NCBI GenBank assembly: GCA_008638375.1
Contig: CM018031.1
Coordinates: forward strand, 58,454,688-58,518,687
Length of the DNA: 64,000 bases
Origin: Nyssa sinensis
Lineage: Eukaryota; Streptophyta; Magnoliopsida; Cornales; Nyssaceae
Direction of reading: 5' to 3'
Part shown: piece by piece, positions 44,859 to 64,000 of the stretch
Numbering within the stretch: position 1 is the first letter of the stretch
Layout: every line of letters starts with the position of its first letter
The notes under the pieces: model-generated
Databases searched by the model: none
What the model saw: the letters and a program-made list of their open reading frames with translations, nothing else
What the model was told of the DNA's origin: nothing
Position numbers and translations under genes: made by a program

Positions 44859-45856
44859 ACTATTAATGATAACAGAAACACATTCATATAACTTTTAGTA
44901 TGATGAGAATTGATTAGAATTATGACTTATGAGTGATGTAAATTATTAGTTGCAACAATTTCCTATTACTAATGATAAAACATATCCTTATAAGTTCTCT
45001 CTTACTATGATTAGTATTGTCTGTCTTATGGTCATACATGTTTCTGTTTGACTCTGCAAGATATACACACACACACACTGATCACTTAATAATTAATAAT
45101 CTTAGAATATTTTAAAATAATTAATGAAGTTAGTCTCTCAAAAAATTGTCTTGATACTATAATTATAAAGTTTTAATTTGTATGATATAAAAATTTTTGC
45201 ATAATAAATTAATCATCGTTGTCTATAAACATAAATATTTTATTAAATTATATAAATTATGTGTTTGATTTATTTTTTTATTTGAAATCAATTTATTACT
45301 TGTTTATTCACTTTTTATACAACAATATATTCATGTACTATATATTCCAGCAATATATTGTTATATTTTACCATTCATACGAAATATTTTATAAATTTAA
45401 TTCACATATATATATATATATCTTATTTTCTAAAATCATAGCATTTTATGAATTTCTATTTCATTGGTAAGGGAAGATTCATTCAACAAATAAAGTATTT
45501 CTGTATATTATTATATTGCACAGACTAAATATCTTCACTTTTCAACTCTTGGCGTGACATCGAAGGGATCAGGTTGAACTCTCCCACTCTCTCTCACACC
45601 CCACTGAGCACAGTGGCACACCTCCCTCCCTCTAATTTTGTTAACTTAAATAACTACCACAAAAATCTTTCACACAAGACAAAAATCGCCGTATAATATC
45701 GGCTAACTCACGATTATACAACACTCCGGAATGTCTATTTACTGCAATTCGCCACGTCACGCTTTATTTACTGAAGAGTAGCAAAAGTCGTTCGATAGGG
45801 ATCACGCAATTGGCCTAAGGTGGCCTCCCGCAAAGACTCGGGAATAAGGGAAAATC
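44859..45856. other. AT-rich intergenic and 3' flank of the CRF gene
   Basis: Short CA and TA tracts (45060-45078, 45408-45421). No gene recognised. The last ~300 bp are less AT-rich and probably include the 3'UTR of the minus-strand AP2 gene. Confidence 0.4.
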
Positions 45857-46646
45857 TCAGAGTCTGGATTCGACGAGGAAATAGTAGGGGTCAAAGTCGC
45901 CAAAGTCTTCCTCGCCGCAGTATTTCTGTGATGCCACGAAATCAGGCAGACTAAACGGCATGTCGATGTCTAATCCGAAAGCGTCAACGTTACCGTAACT
46001 GAATCCGTCTAACGGTGTTAAATCGTCGTAACGGAGGACTGACGTGGGCGATGAGGCAGCAGCGTTGTGTTGTGTCATGTGTGAACCTGCGCAGTCCGTT
46101 TGACTGTCAACGACCGTTTCTGATACAGAGGTTTTCGGAAAGTTCGTAACGGCGTCGGTACCCTTCAAACTAACGGCAGCTCTGTCGTACACTGCGGCAG
46201 GCTTCTTCAGGCGTGTCGTAGGTCCCGAGCCAGACCCGTTTTCGTCGGGTCGGGTCTCGAATCTCCGCCGCCCAGCGTCCCCATGGCCTCTGACGCACGC
46301 CTCTGAACTTTTTCCGGCCAGCGTCGTCAGATTCCGGCGAGCACAAGCTTCGCTTCTTGGTTTGCTCTTGTTTTGGTGACTTGAGCGATAGCTTAAAGTT
46401 GATCTCCTTCACGTGTCTCCTCACTCTCAGTACGGTTTCTTCGTCGTCACTGGAGGAGTCAGTAGCGTCGGCGTCAGTGAGTATAATCCTCACAACTTTC
46501 TCCCGGCAACTTCTATGAAGCTCGCCGGAGGTTATGGATCCCCGGTCGTGGACAATCTTAGTCGTTGTCACAACATGCTCCGAGAATTTCATCGGCGGAC
46601 CTTCGGACATGTCGGAGTTGATAGTGAAACCGTTCCGTCCTATCAT
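45857..46646 (-). CDS. CRF: Cytokinin response factor-type AP2/ERF regulator, with frameshift
   Basis: Single-exon gene. The first frame (46646-46170) starts MIGRNGF and has KFSEHV near residue 20, the CRF-specific motif [21 protein letters not shown] (about 50-70), a Lys-rich linker and the AP2 domain from residue 113 ([32 protein letters not shown]). AP2/ERF proteins bind GCC-box DNA; CRFs act downstream of cytokinin signalling. At about 46196-46203 the frame slips by one base: YDTPEEA runs into a premature TAG, while the rest of AP2 ([11 protein letters not shown]) and an acidic C-terminus continue in the next frame to 45857. The span is 790 nt, one more than 263 codons, fitting a single inserted base. 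As given, the product lacks the end of AP2 and the C-terminal region. It is either a recent loss-of-function allele or a sequencing error. Confidence 0.85.
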
Positions 46647-46919
46647 GGAGCTTGTCGCACAGGATAGAAGATCGGACAGAGGGAGAAGAGAGTTTGATCT
46701 GGAAAAGGGAAGATATTTGAAGCAGCAGGTGAATCAGTTGAGATTAGAAAGGATCTCTATGTCCAATCCGCTTGTTGGGAGTGGTAGTAGAAAAGAGAGA
46801 CAGAAATCAGACAGATGAACAGAAGAGCCATACAGTTTGTATGAAGTAACCTTCTGCTTTGGGTAAGAAAACCACATACACACGCACATACAGTTTATAT
46901 GTGCGTGTGTATGTGTGTT

Positions 46920-46958
<39 letters not shown>

Positions 46959-47100
46959 TGAGGAGAGAAATGGAGTGGAAATTAAGGAAATGGAGAAAAT
47001 GCCAGACCAATAAGACTATTTGTAGTGCATGGGTTTAACAGGACTAATTGAAAAGTTAGGTGCTCTCTCTCTCTCTCTCTCTCTCTGGATTTCGATAACT
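46647..47100 (-). promoter_or_regulatory. CRF: 5' region of the CRF gene with dinucleotide tracts
   Basis: Upstream of the minus-strand CRF start are a GT-rich inverted stretch (about 46880-46920, cacacgcacata pairing with tatgtgcgtgtg), an (AG)n tract at 46920-46955 and a (CT)n tract at 47062-47086. GA/CT tracts are common in plant leader and core promoter regions. No TATA box was fixed. Confidence 0.4.
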
Positions 47101-49434
47101 TTCTCAGTGTTCCTCGGTTATGTCGGAGGAATAGAAAACACAGACTAATGATTTAGGTCAATGTCTTTGTATTCACGTGATATCCATCTATTTACACGAA
47201 GTGAGATTTATCACTATAAATCTTAATAACGAGTCCCACCTCAATTAACACATTTCTAATGGAGTCAGATGAGATCAGGTTGAGGTTTTAAAAGCCTAAT
47301 CGGTTTAAGACGGGATCAGGGACGATCTCTCATATATTAATTATTTTTATTTTTATATATATTAATTTTATTAATAAATCAATTATATAAAATTCATTTT
47401 AAAATTCATTTTTTTTTATTTGTATTGATAATAAAATTTTAATTTTTTTATTACAAAAATTTTTAACATATTTTGAAAAAAAAATTAAGATTCACAATAA
47501 AACATGATAGGATCATGAATATAAAAAAGATCGAACTCAAAGTCGAAATGAATTTCTAAACGAGATGTAACAAAATTAAAAAAGAGACGGTTCTTTAGGT
47601 GGGTTGGGAGAAATCATCTCTTTTTTTTTTCCTTCTTTACTGAAAGAATTTATTACGATCACACACAATATAGTATTTTTTTCTCATGTGATTCCATCGT
47701 TTATAGTGAATTTTAACGGTAAAACTTAGGTGGCATAAGGTCTCATGAAATTATTTTTCATGGGATGAGGCAGACTTAAATGTTTGACCTTCAAAACATT
47801 TGACCTTGGATGCCTTTAAGTTTTTGCTAAAAAGAGGTATATATCTTATTCTAGAATCAGGGTGTCAAATGTACTGGTCCGACTTATTTAAGTAAGGCCT
47901 ATTATGTCAATAGATCAGACAATACCGGGTTATTTGTGAAATAGGTTGTACTGTGTCCTACTTAGCATTAATCAATTAATTTAGATATCTTATAAAAGAA
48001 GTCATTTGAAGTTTTTTTTTTTTTTTTGTAAATGTAAGATATTTTAAAAAATGATAATATTATTATAAATTTGAACTCATATTAAGTATTAATTAAAATA
48101 ATTAAAAATTAAATTGAGGCCATCCGATGATTAAAAGTAGATTTAATTTTGAGACTATCAAATAATTAAAACATCACTTCTAATAAAAATTTGAGTTAAA
48201 AAATGTGGATATAATTATAAAAAAATTAAAATAAAAAAAGGAGAGAAGGAAAATGAAGTTGAAAAGTAAGAGGGAGTGGGTTTATAGGTTGAAGAAGCAG
48301 CAAAGCGACAGTGACCCCAAAGGACAGCACGTGAGAGATTATTTGACTGGGGAAGGGCTGGATTTGACTTGTCAACCAATCACTAATAAATACATATAAT
48401 CAAAGGCCCATTATCCCTACAGAACCAACACCTCTTTACTACGAACATGTCAAAAGAAGCTACTCTCATAAATTAGTGATGAGTTGATGGAGGAGACTTG
48501 AACTACTTGACTAAATGAAATGCTAAGTTAATTTTCTTTTATTTCTTTTCGGTCACTTCATCTTCTTTTTCATTGATTCTTACATTTTGGATAAGCAATT
48601 CACCTTCATATTACCAAAGATAATTTGAGTCATTTCATGATGTCAAATAAAACTAATAAAATCTTATCATGTCATTTGAAATTACACTTTTACTATACTA
48701 AAAATATGGGATAGAGAGCATTTTGAAGTCGAGTTGTTTTAAATCAATTTTCAACACAAGCAGTTATGATTTTATTGACGTCTCTCGAAAAAGAACGTTC
48801 TATTTGTTTAATTTACATATAAAATTAGGAGGGGGCACGGGGGGTGATATATTCAACCGTTTCACTGGGTCGTCATGTATTCATTTTTGTTGATGGAAAT
48901 TTTGCTTTAAATTGTCACTCGGAATAATCGGAAGCCACTCCGACCCAAAAGTCCCAACACACAAACACACACGTATACATCAAATACTGGAGACCATAAC
49001 ATGAACTTTTGGCACAGGCTCTAGGCTTCTTTTTACAGGCATAAAGATGATCAAAAAACCAACATCCACAGGTAGAATCAATAATTTCAAGGACAGGCAA
49101 CAATTTAACTTCATATAATTTTGTACATGTTTTGGGATTTATGAGATCATGCATCCACAATACATTTAAACGAACAGAGATCGGGCAGGCAAAGCATTCA
49201 CTTAGAAAACAATAAAGCACCCATTACATATCAAGTTTTTCCAATTCTAATGCCTTAAATTAAATATTCACAGATGAGGAGAAACAACATCCTTGCCAGG
49301 CTTATAAGTTGAGAGGCTCAAAATATAAAATGAAAAAAAAAAAAAAATTCCCTTACCAACACTTTTTATTCTTTCGTCCAAAGAGATAAGAGTTACAATA
49401 TCTTTGCACAATGTAGGGAATTATTTCACCATGA
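47101..49434. other. Intergenic between CRF and E2 genes
   Basis: AT-rich, no supported gene. The part 47225-47640 has agatgagatcagg/gagacggttctttagg ends around an AT-rich core, like a diverged member of the hAT MITE type at 42890, without confirmed duplications. The end near 49230-49434 is presumably the E2 gene's 3'UTR. Confidence 0.4.
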
Positions 49435-61971
<12,537 letters not shown>

Positions 61972-62350
61972 AACTAGAATACCGAGGTCTTCAAATCAAA
62001 GGACGTAACTTAAACCTATATCAGTAACAGATCGTGAGCGAAAGAAATAAAATATCTTTACAGGACCGGACAAAAACACACACAGACAGCGAAAATATTT
62101 GATCTGAGAGATCTGATTGATTTTTCAGACAACAAAACCCCTAAAGTGCTATCGACAACATGTATATACAAAATATGCAATTATTATACACACAACAATA
62201 AAGGGGGGACCTGATAGGGAAGTCGAAGGAAGAATTGGAAGCGAATACTTGACTTTGCTTTGGCGATCAGAGGGAAGGGAGATCGCAGAGCAAAAGAGGG
62301 CAGATCCAGAGCCAATCCTGTGAAAGTGAAACCTAAACTACAGTAATAAA
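61972..62350 (-). promoter_or_regulatory. UBC: E2 gene 5'UTR region with possible leader intron
   Basis: On minus, an acceptor-like tattctag stands two bases before the ATG, and a possible donor (ctatcag/gtcccc) occurs at about 62209, with a GC-richer, CT-rich leader upstream to ~62330. A leader intron of about 235 bp is plausible. No TATA box is certain. Confidence 0.4.
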
Positions 62351-62809
62351 CTAATCTTGGTTTTGTAATAAAGACTGGCTTCGCCGCTTCTAGAATTTTC
62401 TTCCAAGAAATAATTGGCGTACAATTGACGCCAACTACCTTATACGTTGCCCGTAGACAACAAGTTGGGCTGAGCTCCGATCCTCTCCGGTTAATACTAG
62501 CGGTACATCGCTACAATTTCCTATTTTCTTATTTTTAATATAATGATAAAGGAAGAGGATGCAAAGAGAAATTTTTTGCCCGATCGGACTTAAAATATGA
62601 CGTCATTTGTTTTCATTTTAAGGAGATATAATAATAATGATAAAATGTGATTAATGAAATTTATGAATTAAGTTAATGAAAACTCTCGATATGCTTGAAA
62701 CTCTGTCTCAATTGAATTTGGAATTGAACGAGATGATACGTGAATTCATCTAAAAAATTACTCGAATCAAAATTACACCAAATGCATGAAATGGGAACAC
62801 TAAATATGA
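62351..62809. other. Upstream flank of the E2 gene
   Basis: Promoter-proximal and intergenic sequence; no gene or structured repeat recognised. Confidence 0.4.
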
Positions 62810-63313
62810 CTTGGTTCTACTGGCAAAGGGGGTGAGTTTGTGACAGATTTAGGACGAGGTGATCTTTTCTCAATTCAAGTTTTATTTATATTCTTCGCTT
62901 CTGACCTTGTTCCGTTGAAAGTTTTATTCTGACTCCGACTTTATTTATATTTTCCAACTCTACTCGGCCTCACTCCGAACTCCGATATATATTTTTTAAG
63001 TAAGTAAAAACTTTTTTTTGATAAGTAAATTAATTTTTTTGTCAAAATAACTATTATGAAAAGAATAAAAAATATGAGTATGATATAAAAAATCTGAAAA
63101 CTAATTTTATATAATATTATTTATTGATAAATATAGTGTATATAAGAATAAATAAAAAACTTAATATAGAACCGGGGCGGGATGACTATCCCTCGAACCT
63201 GTCCTAAACTCGATGGAGTTTTAAAAGTCACATCCCGACCCCACCCTAACCTCGTTTATAAACACTTCATATTCGTCCCATTAAAAACGGGACAGGACAA
63301 ATTGTCATCCCTA
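62810..63313. mobile_element. hAT-type MITE, inverted relative of the 42.9-kb copy
   Basis: The right end reads gacaaattgtcatcccta, the complement of the tagagatggtaatttgtccc start at 42890. Shared blocks include ggggcggga, ttttaaaagtcacatcccga and an AT-rich core with tataatattatttattgata. The left end and duplication are uncertain. Confidence 0.6.
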
Positions 63314-63439
63314 AGTCCTACTTTTGAACTTGTTTTCCGTGTATAAGAATTGCTTCAACAAACATGTATGTACATCACTTAGATTTAGATCGTGTGAATA
63401 AATGTCAATGTCTAAGTAACACCCTATTATATAATCTCT

Positions 63440-63955
63440 TTCTAACTTATTTAACTTCAATGGTAGCTTCCTTATTGATTTATTTAAAAAAAAAACTAAT
63501 CGTAACATGTTTTAAAATTTAAATATGACTTATTTATTAAACATGTTACATGTATCAACATGATTAATCTATTTATTTTAATCTTTAATTTTAAGAGAAA
63601 AAAAATTACATATGTTATTACATATGTTATTACAAATGTAGAATAATATCTAAATTTATTAAATTTCGGATGTGTGACAAAATAAAATGGAAACTTCGTT
63701 TATAAGTGAAAAAGTCTCTAAACTTTAGTAAGTTTTCAATATAAGACGAATTACCTTATTTCGTATTTTTTTAAAATAATTAATCATGTTAAGTTGTATT
63801 AAACGAACTGACATGACTAAAATTCATATAGAACATGTTTATTAATAATGTTAAACATACTAACCTATTTATGAAATAACTCATTTATACTCAACCCAAA
63901 CATGTTAACTTCATATCATATTTGTATCGTATTGTCATATGGTGTAAAAAAATTG
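63440..63955. mobile_element. MULE-type MITE, family copy 3 (diverged)
   Basis: Parallels 44313-44847 in order: ttattaaacatgttacatgt, tcaacatgattaatctattt, ttataagtgaaaaagtctc, catgttaagttgtattaaac and ttattaataatgtt. Many substitutions; the window end is close, and boundaries are approximate. Confidence 0.6.
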
Positions 63956-63974
63956 TTGGCCTGAAATATACTGA

Positions 63975-64000
63975 CTATATATATATATATATATATATAT
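63975..64000. repeat. (TA)n microsatellite at window end
   Basis: Runs off the window. Confidence 0.9.

Overview
The window is nuclear DNA from a eudicot-type plant. It is AT-rich, its genes have many short exons split by long introns with ordinary GT/AG borders, and it is packed with plant transposon types (Copia LTR elements, an L1-type LINE, hAT and Mutator-like elements, many MITEs). No species can be named from the sequence. All exon models below come from reading splice signals and frame by eye, without a transcript.

Four host genes can be supported. (1) A four-exon gene on + (4498-6071) for a 166-residue secreted, cysteine-bearing protein with a probable GPI-anchor tail, family not recognised. 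(2) A nine-coding-exon gene on - (7668-15439) for translation initiation factor eIF2 beta, 271 residues, with a 5'UTR exon and TATA box near 16.1 kb. (3) A single-exon AP2/ERF gene of the cytokinin response factor type on - (45857-46646), carrying a one-base frameshift inside the AP2 domain. (4) A four-exon ubiquitin-conjugating enzyme (E2) gene on - (49435-61971), 148 residues, whose third intron is about 7.9 kb because a Copia element landed in it. A fragment of an aromatic amino acid decarboxylase gene (about 35.6-35.9 kb) is a pseudogene.

The centre, about 19-36 kb, is a nest of mobile elements. A complete-looking 6.56-kb hAT element (19711-26269) with a perfect 8-bp target duplication sits inside what looks like an intron of a gene carried by an older, internally deleted Mutator-like element. 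The hAT encodes a four-exon transposase on -, followed by an in-frame continuation beyond one TAG codon. Between its start codon and one end lies a 1.7-kb tandem array. Directly downstream is a Copia element (29679-35607) with matching 5-bp target duplications, broken by stops and by an inserted LTR-like block.

Elsewhere: an endogenous pararetrovirus- or retroelement-like relic with direct repeats at 0-1.1 kb; a 5'-truncated LINE with a perfect 18-bp target duplication in an eIF2 beta intron; a probable solo LTR at 16.4-18.0 kb; MITE families with several copies in the window, one copy interrupting the second Copia element; and a short hAT derivative in an E2 intron. The stretch 36.3-42.9 kb holds only simple repeats and a few orphan exon-like segments that could not be assigned.
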